Assembly: GCA_020025135.1 (NCBI GenBank)
Contig: JAHHSQ010000002.1
Span: 1-64,000, forward strand
Source: Pectinatus sp.
GTDB taxonomy: Bacteria > Bacillota > Negativicutes > Selenomonadales > Selenomonadaceae
DNA: 64,000 nt
Direction of reading: 5' to 3'
Below the pieces are notes generated by a model. The model was not told the origin of the DNA. It did not search any database and worked only from the letters and a program-made list of their open reading frames with translations. The position numbers and the translations under genes are program-made. Shown piece after piece: positions 54,308 through 62,421 of this stretch. Position 1 is the stretch's first letter. Each line of letters starts with the position of its first letter.

Positions 54308-55413
54308 TGTCTTTTTACCATAAAAGAAGGAATAGAAGGCATCGGCCGTTCGGAGGAAGTAACTTTTTTCTCCGCCTCACTATTTTTAATCAAAAATTGC
54401 TTTGGCGCGATACGTTTATCATTTCCATGATGAACAATCTCGGAAAAATCAGTGGCAATTAAAGTAACACGGACAGTATCCTGCATAGTTTCATCTAAAA
54501 CCGTACCAAAAATTATATTTGCATCTGGGTTCATATTGTCTGGATTAGTATTTTCCAGCAAGAAATCGGTAGCTTCAGTAATGTCAAAAAGTGACAAATC
54601 CTTATTCGAGGTTATATTTAAAATAATGCCCTGTGCTCCCAAAATTGGGCGGTCTAAAAGCGGACTGTTAATCGCTTTCTCTACTGCCTGCAAAAGATTA
54701 TCAGCTTCACCAATTCCAAATAAAGCATCAGAATTTTTACTCTGTCTCAAAATAGAACGCACATCAGCGAAATCGACATTGACGACGCCAACAGTTAATA
54801 TTAGCTCATAGATACAGTTTATTGCCTGTTGCACTACATTATCTACCATCTGAAAAGCATTTAACATCGTTATCTTCCCCAAGCCTAAATCTTCCTTGAG
54901 CAAGTTATCGTTATAAATAATCAAGACTGCATCTACATTTTCTCGCAAGGCATCTATTCCCTGCTGAGCTGTTTTACGCTTACGAGAACCTTCAAAACTG
55001 AAAGGCATTGTTACTACACATACCGTCAAGATGCCCATCTCTTTAGCAATTTCAGCTACTACTGCGATTGCTCCAGTGCCAAAACCGCCTCCCATACCAG
55101 CCGTAATAAAGAGCAAATCTGTCCCTTGTAAGTTTTTCTTAAGCAACTCGCGTTTGTCTTGTACAGCTTTCTTGCCTAAATCGACATGTCCACCACATCC
55201 CAAACCGCGTGTAAAATCATCTCCTAATGGAATGATATTTACCAAATTATGGTCTAAAGTCCGCAACTGATGCAAGTCACTATTGAGTGCGATTAGCTCA
55301 ATACAATCTCTTTTTTTCACTGTTAAATGTTTTAATACATTATTACCAGCTCCGCCGATACCAATGATTTTAATATTGACTACAGCATTCTGAATTTTAT
55401 TTTCTTCTGTCAT
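54304..55413 (-). CDS. ftsZ: FtsZ-family tubulin-like GTPase, divergent
   Basis: 369 aa. Clear FtsZ architecture: IGIGGAGNNVL (residues 17-27), LNSDLHQL, FTRGLGCGGHVDLG, T4 glycine motif at 108-114, catalytic T7 loop NVDFADVRSIL, and a C-terminal peptide IPSFMVKRQ resembling the FtsA/ZipA-binding tail. The T4 motif reads GGGFGTG rather than GGGTGTG, followed by AIAVVAEIA instead of AAPVVAEIA. It is not in a division/cell-wall cluster but between nhaA and tcdA. It may be a second, specialised FtsZ; whether another copy exists is not visible here. Confidence 0.88.
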   Translation of the reverse strand: MTEENKIQNAVVNIKIIGIGGAGNNVLKHLTVKKRDCIELIALNSDLHQLRTLDHNLVNIIPLGDDFTRGLGCGGHVDLGKKAVQDKRELLKKNLQGTDLLFITAGMGGGFGTGAIAVVAEIAKEMGILTVCVVTMPFSFEGSRKRKTAQQGIDALRENVDAVLIIYNDNLLKEDLGLGKITMLNAFQMVDNVVQQAINCIYELILTVGVVNVDFADVRSILRQSKNSDALFGIGEADNLLQAVEKAINSPLLDRPILGAQGIILNITSNKDLSLFDITEATDFLLENTNPDNMNPDANIIFGTVLDETMQDTVRVTLIATDFSEIVHHGNDKRIAPKQFLIKNSEAEKKVTSSERPMPSIPSFMVKRQ

Positions 55414-55439
55414 GCTCTAAACACCAACCTATGTCACCT

Positions 55440-56639
55440 TTATTGTGACGTTCTCCCATATATTTTAAATAATGTATATCCAGCTATCCCCGATAAACAA
55501 GAAGCTACAATGATGCCTAATTTTGCCTCTGTCAAATACTCTGGTATTTCCGAAAAAGCGAGGGAAGCAATAAAAAGAGACATTGTAAATCCTATTCCAC
55601 CTAAACAACCAGCACTAAAAAACTGTTTTTTATTTGTACCCTCTGGTATTTTAATCAATTTGGAGCGAAACAACAAGTAGGCTGTTCCAAAAATTCCCAG
55701 TGGTTTGCCGATGAAAAGACCAGCAATAACGCCTAGGGCAACTGGTGTAAAAATAAGATGGAAATCCGAACTACTCAATGGTATTCCGGCATTAGCAAGG
55801 GCAAATACTGGCATAATAAACCAAGCCGACCACGGCGTAATCCGGTGTTCTAGACGGTGTAAAAGCGATTTTTTGACGCTCTGACTCTTATCTGCTGGAA
55901 TCAACAATCCCATCACTACACCAGCGATTGTTGGATGAATACCCGCCTTGAAAAAAATACACCAAGCCGCAATTCCTAGCAATAGATACATCCAGAAATT
56001 GGTAACATTCTTTCGGTTCAAAATAAATACCCCGCAGAACACTAACGCGCCCCAAACTAGATACAAAATAGAAATATCAGAGCTATAAAAAAGGGCAATA
56101 ACAATAATGCCTCCTAGGTCATCGACAATTGCCAATGCCGTCAAAAATATCGCTATGCTACGCGGAGCATTACTAGCAGCTAATGCCAATATCCCCAAAG
56201 AAAACGCTATATCAGTAGCCATTGGTACTCCCCACCCCACAATGGTCGGTTGTCCCCAATTGATGATGGAAAATATAATTGCCGGAACAATCATTCCACC
56301 TATAGCTCCCAAAATTGGCAAAATCGTCGCTGAAATAGATTTCAATTCGCCAAATAAAAATTCACGCTTTATTTCTAACCCAACTACAAAAAAGAATATG
56401 GCCATCAAACCATCATTAATCCAATGCAAGATTGACAAATCAATAAATGCCAAACGTATATGATGATGGAGAATATTCTGATACTGACCGCTCACAGCAC
56501 TGTTAGCTAAAATTAAAGCTACAATCGTACAGGCAAGGAGCACTATCCCACCAGAGGCTTCGTTCTTAAAAAATTGAGCAAATGGTTGTAATAAATTTTT
56601 TGTTTTAGTCCGCAAATATTTTCTTCTGTTTTCTTTCAT
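55440..56639 (-). CDS. nhaA: Na+/H+ antiporter NhaA
   Basis: 399 aa, about 12 membrane helices. NhaA signatures: ASGGIVLLACTIVALILANS, FFVVGLEIKREFL, the ion-binding ATDIAFSLGILAL (paired Asp pattern with AIVDDLGGIIVIALFYS) and LLIPADKSQ. Exports Na+ in exchange for H+. It lies 26 bp upstream of ftsZ in the same direction, an unusual pairing. Confidence 0.95.
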   Translation of the reverse strand: MKENRRKYLRTKTKNLLQPFAQFFKNEASGGIVLLACTIVALILANSAVSGQYQNILHHHIRLAFIDLSILHWINDGLMAIFFFVVGLEIKREFLFGELKSISATILPILGAIGGMIVPAIIFSIINWGQPTIVGWGVPMATDIAFSLGILALAASNAPRSIAIFLTALAIVDDLGGIIVIALFYSSDISILYLVWGALVFCGVFILNRKNVTNFWMYLLLGIAAWCIFFKAGIHPTIAGVVMGLLIPADKSQSVKKSLLHRLEHRITPWSAWFIMPVFALANAGIPLSSSDFHLIFTPVALGVIAGLFIGKPLGIFGTAYLLFRSKLIKIPEGTNKKQFFSAGCLGGIGFTMSLFIASLAFSEIPEYLTEAKLGIIVASCLSGIAGYTLFKIYGRTSQ

Positions 56640-56754
56640 TGATCACCGTTGTTTGTCGCAAATATGAACAACAATTCCTTTCTGATTTTTTACTTTTTAA
56701 ATGATACAATTGCTATACATAATCACAAAATCGATTATATCTTAGCAATATATA

Positions 56755-56891
56755 TTGACATACTCCCCAAGGCTAAAGCTGAGGGATTCTGGGATATTAG
56801 CGAACCTTGCCTACTGAAATAGCAGGTCTTACGAGTTCTCTCCACAATGGACAATGCCCTGCCCATTTTTATGATTAGATTTGTATGTAAG
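56755..56891 (-). repeat. Omega-RNA-like IS605 right-end repeat, copy 4 (linked to tnpA)
   Basis: The only copy adjacent to a transposase; 109 bp after the tnpA stop. It has three changes in the terminal hairpin (CTCAGCTTTAGCCTTGGGG on the minus strand) that partly weaken it compared with copies 1-3. The sequence following GTCAA is TATATTGCTAAGATATAATC, partly similar to that of copy 2. Confidence 0.8.
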
Positions 56892-57000
56892 AAAATAATT
56901 ACAATATACCAACATTTATATGCTATTCTATTTTAACAGTATTTGACTATTTGAACAATAATATTTTATTTTTATCATATTTATAACAGGATAAATATTT

Positions 57001-57411
57001 TCAAATTATTTTCTCCGTCACTCCCTGACTTTCTATATAATCTGAAACCACTGCGTTTGGAATTTCTCCCGCAGTCAAAAGGCAAAAACTCTTTGACCAA
57101 AACATTTCACGCCAAAGCTCTTTTTTTATCTGCGGAAATTCTTTTTTTATCCGACGCGAGCTAGCCGACTTATACGCATTAATGAACTTAGTCAACTCTG
57201 TCCGTGGATGTGTTTTAAAAACAATATGTAAATGGTCTTCCGCATATGTCCACTGTACCAAAGTGATATGATAGGTTGCACCAATACGTACAAACATCTT
57301 TCTAGCAAAATCAGATATAGTATCGTCGAATATCTTTCTTCTGTATTTAATAACCAAAATTAAGTGATAGTGCAAATGAAAAACGGAATGAAGATTATTG
57401 TCTAAAAACAT
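57001..57411 (-). CDS. tnpA: IS200/IS605 transposase TnpA (Y1 HUH)
   Basis: 136-aa single-strand transposase. HUH metal motif HLH (His60, His62 in DHLHIVF) and catalytic Tyr125 in SDYIESQG are present, with the family's FHLHYHLILVIKYRRKIF start. Length and motifs look intact, so the element may be active. Known: Y1 transposases excise and insert single-stranded DNA at replication forks using terminal hairpins. Confidence 0.93.
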   Translation of the reverse strand: MFLDNNLHSVFHLHYHLILVIKYRRKIFDDTISDFARKMFVRIGATYHITLVQWTYAEDHLHIVFKTHPRTELTKFINAYKSASSRRIKKEFPQIKKELWREMFWSKSFCLLTAGEIPNAVVSDYIESQGVTEKII

Positions 57412-57470
57412 ATTTTCACCTTTTAAAATACATTACAACCAATTATAATCGCACTAAAATGGTTTATTAA

Positions 57471-57850
57471 ATAGAGATAATCTTTCTAATACTGATTAAT
57501 ACATATAGCTAAATAATGCTACTACAATCGGCTTTCACTTTTTACGACTGATTATAATACAAAACAGAGAAAAAAACAACTATTTTCCTATTTCCCAGCT
57601 TCTAGTTTTCCCATAATATACTGACTTAACGTGCCAAATTTTCTTTGTATTTTAGATGATTTTGTTATACAATTACTTCTGATTAATAATAAAAATTTAT
57701 CATATATAACTCCTTCTCAAAATATTTATTGTTTTCTAAATTTGAGTAATAAGCTATATCTTAATGTGATAAAGGATATTAACATACCTCCTTTTGTAAA
57801 AAATTATTTTTCTTATATCTAATAAATTAGAAGGTTCTTCCATCACAAAG
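57471..57850. other. AT-rich non-coding region
   Basis: About 380 bp between the IS element and the amidase gene, very A/T-rich. It probably holds the amidase promoter; nothing else was recognised. Confidence 0.5.
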
Positions 57851-57864
57851 AAAGGAATTTTTTT

Positions 57865-59010
57865 ATGTCTATTCGTCCTTCCCTCTCTCATACCTTTTTT
57901 CTCTTCCTCTTTTGCCTGTGTTGCCTTAGCCAATTTTCTTGTATTCAAGCTGCACCAGTGCAACAAAGCGCCCCAGCTACCATAAATGCCATCCGTTATA
58001 ACACCGATGCAAAAAAAACCCGCATTGTTTTTGATTTCGGTCAAGAAGTTGATTACAGGGTATTTGCTCTATCTCAACCCAACCGCATTGTCATTGATAT
58101 AAAAGGGGCTACTTTAAATACAAAAACAAAACGCGATTATCAATTTGATAAAGCTTATCTCCAAAAAATGCGCCTTGGACAATTTGACCCCAATACCGTC
58201 CGTGTTGTATTAGTGAGCAATGCACTACGCAGTCAATATGACGTCTTTTCTCTCCCAGGGAAAAATTCTTACCGCCTCGTCATCGATTTTTACAACAATC
58301 AAATACCATCTCCATCGGTAACTGTGCCGAAAATTACGCCCAAGCCATCATTACCAATAACGCCACCGGTAAAGCCAAATATAACCTCCCCTACTCCTTC
58401 TCCCTCCAAGAGTGAAGCAGCTAACTCTAATCCCCTTGCTGGTAAAATTATTGCCATTGACCCAGGACACGGTGGCAATGATTCTGGAGCCTTAGGGCCT
58501 AACAATGGGGAAGAAAAACTGGCAACTTTAGGTATTTCACTAAAATTGCGTACCATGTTAGAAAAAGCTGGTGCTAAAGTAATAATGACGCGTACCACAG
58601 ATACGTCGGTCGCTTCTCCTGATGCTACCGACGTAGAAGAATTACAAGCTCGTTGTGACATTGCCGACAAGGCCCATGCGGATATTTTTATTAGCATTCA
58701 TAATGACTCCTTTATCGATGAAGATGCTGATGGCACATCTACCTATTACTATGTGGATGGTAGCAACCAAAGTAAAGCCTTGGCCAATGATATTCGAGAA
58801 ACATTAGTAGCGACCATCAATCGCCCTGATAGAGGCACACGTAGTTGCAATTTTTACGTTTTAAAACATACTAATATGCCAGCTACATTGGTAGAAGCTG
58901 CCTTTATTTCTAATCCGATTGAAGAAAAACTGTTGATGTCTCCCGATGGACAAGAACAAGTAGCTAAGGGTATCTTTTTAGGCATCAAAAAATATTTTTC
59001 ACAAAATTAA
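57865..59010 (+). CDS. N-acetylmuramoyl-L-alanine amidase with AMIN domain
   Basis: 381 aa, AmiC-like. Signal peptide (FLFLFCLCCLSQFSCIQAAP), AMIN domain (about residues 38-150, with TRIVFDFGQEVDYRVFAL), a proline-rich linker (150-193), and Amidase_3 with zinc ligands IDPGHGGNDSGA, the Glu after it, SIHND and C-terminal EAAFISN. It cleaves peptidoglycan stem peptides during cell separation. AAAGAAAGGA precedes the ATG. Monocistronic, closed by a bidirectional terminator. Confidence 0.95.
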   Translation: MSIRPSLSHTFFLFLFCLCCLSQFSCIQAAPVQQSAPATINAIRYNTDAKKTRIVFDFGQEVDYRVFALSQPNRIVIDIKGATLNTKTKRDYQFDKAYLQKMRLGQFDPNTVRVVLVSNALRSQYDVFSLPGKNSYRLVIDFYNNQIPSPSVTVPKITPKPSLPITPPVKPNITSPTPSPSKSEAANSNPLAGKIIAIDPGHGGNDSGALGPNNGEEKLATLGISLKLRTMLEKAGAKVIMTRTTDTSVASPDATDVEELQARCDIADKAHADIFISIHNDSFIDEDADGTSTYYYVDGSNQSKALANDIRETLVATINRPDRGTRSCNFYVLKHTNMPATLVEAAFISNPIEEKLLMSPDGQEQVAKGIFLGIKKYFSQN

Positions 59011-59048
59011 AGACTAACCACCCGCACAATGCTGGGTGGTTAGTCTTT
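59010..59048. terminator. Bidirectional terminator between amidase gene and hisA
   Basis: AAGACTAACCACCC / GGGTGGTTAGTCTT, 14-bp stem with a 10-nt loop, serving convergent genes. Confidence 0.9.
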
Positions 59049-59050
59049 TC

Positions 59051-60231
59051 TTATTCATCCAATAATTTTTGAGCTTCTCGTAAATCAATTGCTCCAGTAT
59101 AAAGCGCCTTTCCACTGTATCATGAGGAATATCCTTCCTCTACCTTGTTCACACCAGGACGCAACTCCTAGTGTAGTTCTAAACTAAACTTCTTCCATTT
59201 TCATGGAAGCACAGACTATATCTTATCCTACAGCTTGACCTGTTTAGGCCTGTCCATATCCCCAGCCTACCGCTTGCTAGGTACTCCCCTCAAGAGGGAT
59301 AGTCGTTGAGCTTTCTCTTCTTCAGAGCTTAGTTGCTGATTGCCCATTTAAAAAACACTTAGGATTTAACCATATGCCATGTCGTCAATTTTTTCTATTT
59401 TCATCACCATCACGAAGCATTTTTTCAACTGTGCGTTGTGGTTTAACGACCTTTAGGGATTTCCAGCAGTTAAAACAGTATGGGATGACTTCTCGTCACC
59501 ACTATGTACTTATTACTAAATACACTGACTGTCTAGTTCAAAACCCTATAAATAGGGCTATCGCTTTCAATCAAAGCGCCACAAATACCATCTTTTTCAT
59601 GTTCTTGTAAAACCTTTAGTTCATCTAAGGAAGAGAGTCCACCAGCTACAATCAACTGCATTCCAGTATGTTGGGCTAAGACGGTTGCTTCCTTTATATT
59701 AAGCCCTAATAAAGTGCCATCTCGCACTATATCCGTGTATAAAACAGTTTGAACACCTAAATTTCGCACGTGCTTAATGAGGTCAATGGCAGAAATATTC
59801 GTCTTCATTTCCCATCCGTCTATAGCTGCTACTCCATCTTTGACATCTACTGCCACAATAATTTTACCTGAATATTTTTGACAAGCAGCCGAAATAACGT
59901 CTGGTTTATGCACAGCCGTAGAACCCATGACGACAAAATCAACACCTAGTCCCAATAGTTCGTCAATCTGTTCCATACTGTGCACTCCACCCCCAAATTG
60001 GATAGGAACATCAATTTCTGAAATGATTTGCTTTAAAAGATTCTTGTTATACGACTTGTTCTTAGTAGTGCCATCTAAATCTACAATGTGCAATCGCTTA
60101 GCCCCTTCACTACACCAATGTTTTATGAAGGCCAACGGATTAGTAGATAAGACTGTTTCCTTGGAAAAGTCACCTCTAAATAAACAAATACACTGTCCAT
60201 GATGCAGATAAATAGCCGGTATTAACCACAT
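59051..60231 (-). CDS. hisA: HisA-family (phosphoribosyl isomerase-type) protein, split by a group I intron
   Basis: Exon 1 (60231-59570) and exon 2 (59114-59051) join to 726 nt, 241 aa, normal HisA length. The junction reads GALIGKALYTGAIDLREA, as in the family. TIM-barrel motifs present: FGGGVHS, VVMGSTAV, AVDVKDG (Asp129), YTDIVRDG and VAGGLSS. However residue 8, the catalytic Asp of PAID, is Tyr (PAIYLHHG; codon TAT). HisA converts ProFAR to PRFAR in histidine synthesis. No other his gene is near. Last gene of the lptB-lptG operon. Activity is doubtful. Confidence 0.87.
59115..59569 (-). ncRNA. Group I intron in hisA
   Basis: About 455 nt, no ORF. On the minus strand R is AGCTCAACGACTAT (to 59299) and S is AAGATATAGTCTGTGC (59224-59209), with P7 formed by 59304-59299 and 59219-59214. 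The 5' exon end UUGAU pairs with internal guide GUCAG (59529-59525), U.G at the cut. The intron ends ACAG (59115). A CCCTA/TAGGG hairpin lies just inside the 5' end. Closely related to the pth intron. Confidence 0.87.
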
Positions 60232-60255
60232 GAAAATCCCTCACAATTCTCTAAT

Positions 60256-60789
60256 TTAATTTTCTCTATCTGCCATCTGTAATAGATACAAAAAATCATT
60301 TCTTTTTTGAGTACGCTGACAATTGTGATGTGCAGCTATTATATACGCGAAGCGCTTGGCCCCTTGTGCGCAAAGGCGCTTCGCTCCAATTAGAGCATGA
60401 TATCGATAAACATAAAGGGCATGGCATCTATTTTTCCAAAAACCACCTTGCCCTTTCCGAGCCAGCCTTTTAATTAAACTAGCCGGAAGCAAGACCGCTA
60501 AGACCTTATCGCCAATCGTCACTTCACCGGCAAGACGCCCAATATCGTGCAAAAGGCCCAATTTAAGCAAAATACGCTGACTAGCCTTGCCATAGTGTTT
60601 TTCCCTAGCTAACCGCTCGGCAGTTTTGGCTACCCGATAGGCGTGATATTGGTCAAAAATAGCCATACCATAAAATAATTTTCTTTCTGAAATGGACAGA
60701 TACTGGGCGACAAAATCTCGTTCATTCTGCGATAAATTAGCTGTAACAGCACAGTAAAACTGTTCTATTCTTTTGAAAAAAAACAACAT
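60256..60789 (-). CDS. HD-domain protein
   Basis: 177 aa. Helical HD phosphohydrolase-type fold: the metal His in DQYHAYRV (about residue 49), LLHDIGRL with the HD pair (about 79-80), and AAHHN near the C-terminus. The family often acts on nucleotides or cyclic dinucleotides, but the substrate is unknown. Probably cotranscribed with the upstream YqgF-like gene (24 bp) and hisA (24 bp). Confidence 0.83.
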   Translation of the reverse strand: MLFFFKRIEQFYCAVTANLSQNERDFVAQYLSISERKLFYGMAIFDQYHAYRVAKTAERLAREKHYGKASQRILLKLGLLHDIGRLAGEVTIGDKVLAVLLPASLIKRLARKGQGGFWKNRCHALYVYRYHALIGAKRLCAQGAKRFAYIIAAHHNCQRTQKRNDFLYLLQMADREN

Positions 60790-60813
60790 CGTTTTTCCCC
60801 ACCAATTAATGAT

Positions 60814-61227
60814 TCATTTTAATTTATCTAGATAACGATAGGCGATAGCTACCGCAGCAAAATCATCTACTGGACCGGGGGGGACTAAAAATCCCTGCGG
60901 TACAAATTTTCTCCATCCCCGAGGTGGACAAAAGCGCCAATATAATTTCCGTGCCATATCCGTAGTCCGGTACTCGTTCACCACAACTAAGGATAGCATT
61001 GGAAATTCGGTTTTCAAAAGCGCCGCCGTCTTAGCACTTGTTGTCCCATTGCCAAGAAGAACTTTTGCTATATGAAACTGAGCTAACCATTCTCGTACTG
61101 TGTCTATTAAAGAAGCTCTCGTGACAATCACTCGAATTAAGATTTTCCTATTATTTCCCACAACGGCCAGGCCACATTTATCTGAACCAGGGTCAATTGC
61201 TAAATAATTTTTATCTTTTGGCACCAT
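60814..61227 (-). CDS. YqgF/RuvX-like RNase H-fold protein
   Basis: 137 aa. RNase H-like motifs: AIDPGSDKCGLAV (Asp12), LLGNGTT, VVNEYRTT (acidic residue) and the C-terminal PVDDFAAVAIAYRYL. Resembles YqgF, which trims pre-16S rRNA, or a related resolvase-like group. It overlaps the DUF3084 gene by 17 bp. A standard yqgF may exist elsewhere. Confidence 0.78.
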   Translation of the reverse strand: MVPKDKNYLAIDPGSDKCGLAVVGNNRKILIRVIVTRASLIDTVREWLAQFHIAKVLLGNGTTSAKTAALLKTEFPMLSLVVVNEYRTTDMARKLYWRFCPPRGWRKFVPQGFLVPPGPVDDFAAVAIAYRYLDKLK

Positions 61228-62392
61228 TATTCATTACTCTCTCTACTTTTAACAATAAATGCAGAGGACCCAATACATATGTATTGCCACGTGAATATGC
61301 CGACAGTTCTATGTCCCCCTTCATAGGCGTGATATCGTCAATGACATTGTAAAGTTGTTCCATGTTAATAACGCCAATAGAACCATGCAACGGGTCTGGC
61401 AAAATGCCTTTTTCCGAAGCACTAATATTGACATCACGCAGAAAAAAGAACATCGCCTGTTGCGCTGATTGACGCGTACCATTGAGGACAAATTTATCGC
61501 GCCTAATTAATTCCCCAGTACTATAAATTAATTTATTGGGGAAAAGCTGAACACTAGTAATAATTGGTTCCCCCTGCACAATATTTGCAGCAGCTACCAA
61601 ACGAATGGCCATAGAATGACCATTTGCCAATTTTTGCAAAGTATCCTCATATTCTAACGGATACATATAAATGCCAGAATGAGCCGTAATATAACGACCA
61701 AGTCGTTCTGCAACCTTGGTATTGGCAATAACAATGACCTTTTTTAATTCTGTCTCTGCTGCTGTTCGATTGTGTACTGCCGGCAACGTGGTCGAATAAA
61801 TCAATTCTCCAGCTTGATATACAATTCTTTTACTACTCAAATCTACATTGCGTTGCAATAAATTTTCATTTTCGGTATGCAGTCTATCATTTTGTAAAAC
61901 TAATTTTTTATTTGTATCCTGAAAGAGCAAATTATCTTGATGTAATTTGCCATTTTCTTGCTCTAAAGTAGCATTATCTGCCAATAATTTTTTCTGATGC
62001 TCTTGCAAAGCCCTAGTATCAGATTCCGCTTTTTTCAGTTTTTGCAAATTTTCTTTTAATTTTTGTTGCATGTCTTTTTGTTCAGATTTAGCTTTCTGCA
62101 AGGCACTTTTCGCTAAATTTAAACTGCGTTGACTATCCTGAATTTGAGTCTGCAATTTTTCCATGCCAAAAAGTGCTGTACGCACATTCTGTGAACTGAT
62201 GGACATGACAGCTAATGTACTAGTTGTAATAGCTATGCCAGTTACAATTGTCACAAATACGGAAGTATGGCGAGGGCGCATACCAAAAAGCGTCAAACGC
62301 TTTTTCCCTACCTTACTTCCCAATCTATCACCAATAAAAGCGATTAGTCCACCAATTACAATTAAAACTACAACAAGGACCACGCCATACAT
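61211..62392 (-). CDS. DUF3084 membrane protein
   Basis: 393 aa. Membrane segments at about residues 1-20 and 45-66, a coiled coil at about 75-190 rich in Leu/Lys/Gln, then a globular C-terminal domain. The layout fits the DUF3084 family found next to lpt genes in Negativicutes. A role in envelope biogenesis is inferred from context only. Confidence 0.8.
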   Translation of the reverse strand: MYGVVLVVVLIVIGGLIAFIGDRLGSKVGKKRLTLFGMRPRHTSVFVTIVTGIAITTSTLAVMSISSQNVRTALFGMEKLQTQIQDSQRSLNLAKSALQKAKSEQKDMQQKLKENLQKLKKAESDTRALQEHQKKLLADNATLEQENGKLHQDNLLFQDTNKKLVLQNDRLHTENENLLQRNVDLSSKRIVYQAGELIYSTTLPAVHNRTAAETELKKVIVIANTKVAERLGRYITAHSGIYMYPLEYEDTLQKLANGHSMAIRLVAAANIVQGEPIITSVQLFPNKLIYSTGELIRRDKFVLNGTRQSAQQAMFFFLRDVNISASEKGILPDPLHGSIGVINMEQLYNVIDDITPMKGDIELSAYSRGNTYVLGPLHLLLKVERVMNNGAKR

Positions 62393-62421
62393 ATCTATAT
62401 TTCCCTTCTATGTTCATTTTA

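Larger units (their letters stand above)
56755..57470 (-). mobile_element. IS200/IS605-family insertion element
   Basis: One tnpA on the minus strand with repeat copy 4 as its right end (terminating at TTGAC, 56755). The left end is not defined; a candidate imperfect hairpin AACC...GGTT lies around 57430-57465 on the minus strand. No tnpB is present, so it is an IS200-like single-gene element carrying an omega-RNA-like right end. Confidence 0.75.

Noticed and set aside
56-56891. CRISPR array made of the four repeats
   Set aside because: Copies are 13-25 kb apart with no regular spacers; the terminal hairpin and GTCAA fit an IS605 right end instead.
59374-59610. Plus-strand open frame over the hisA intron
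   Set aside because: Antisense to the intron and exon 1 of hisA; no coding features.
59533-60231. HisA with an aberrant C-terminus (…ESDSPIYRVLN)
   Set aside because: Those residues are read from the intron; the normal C-terminus is encoded at 59114-59051.
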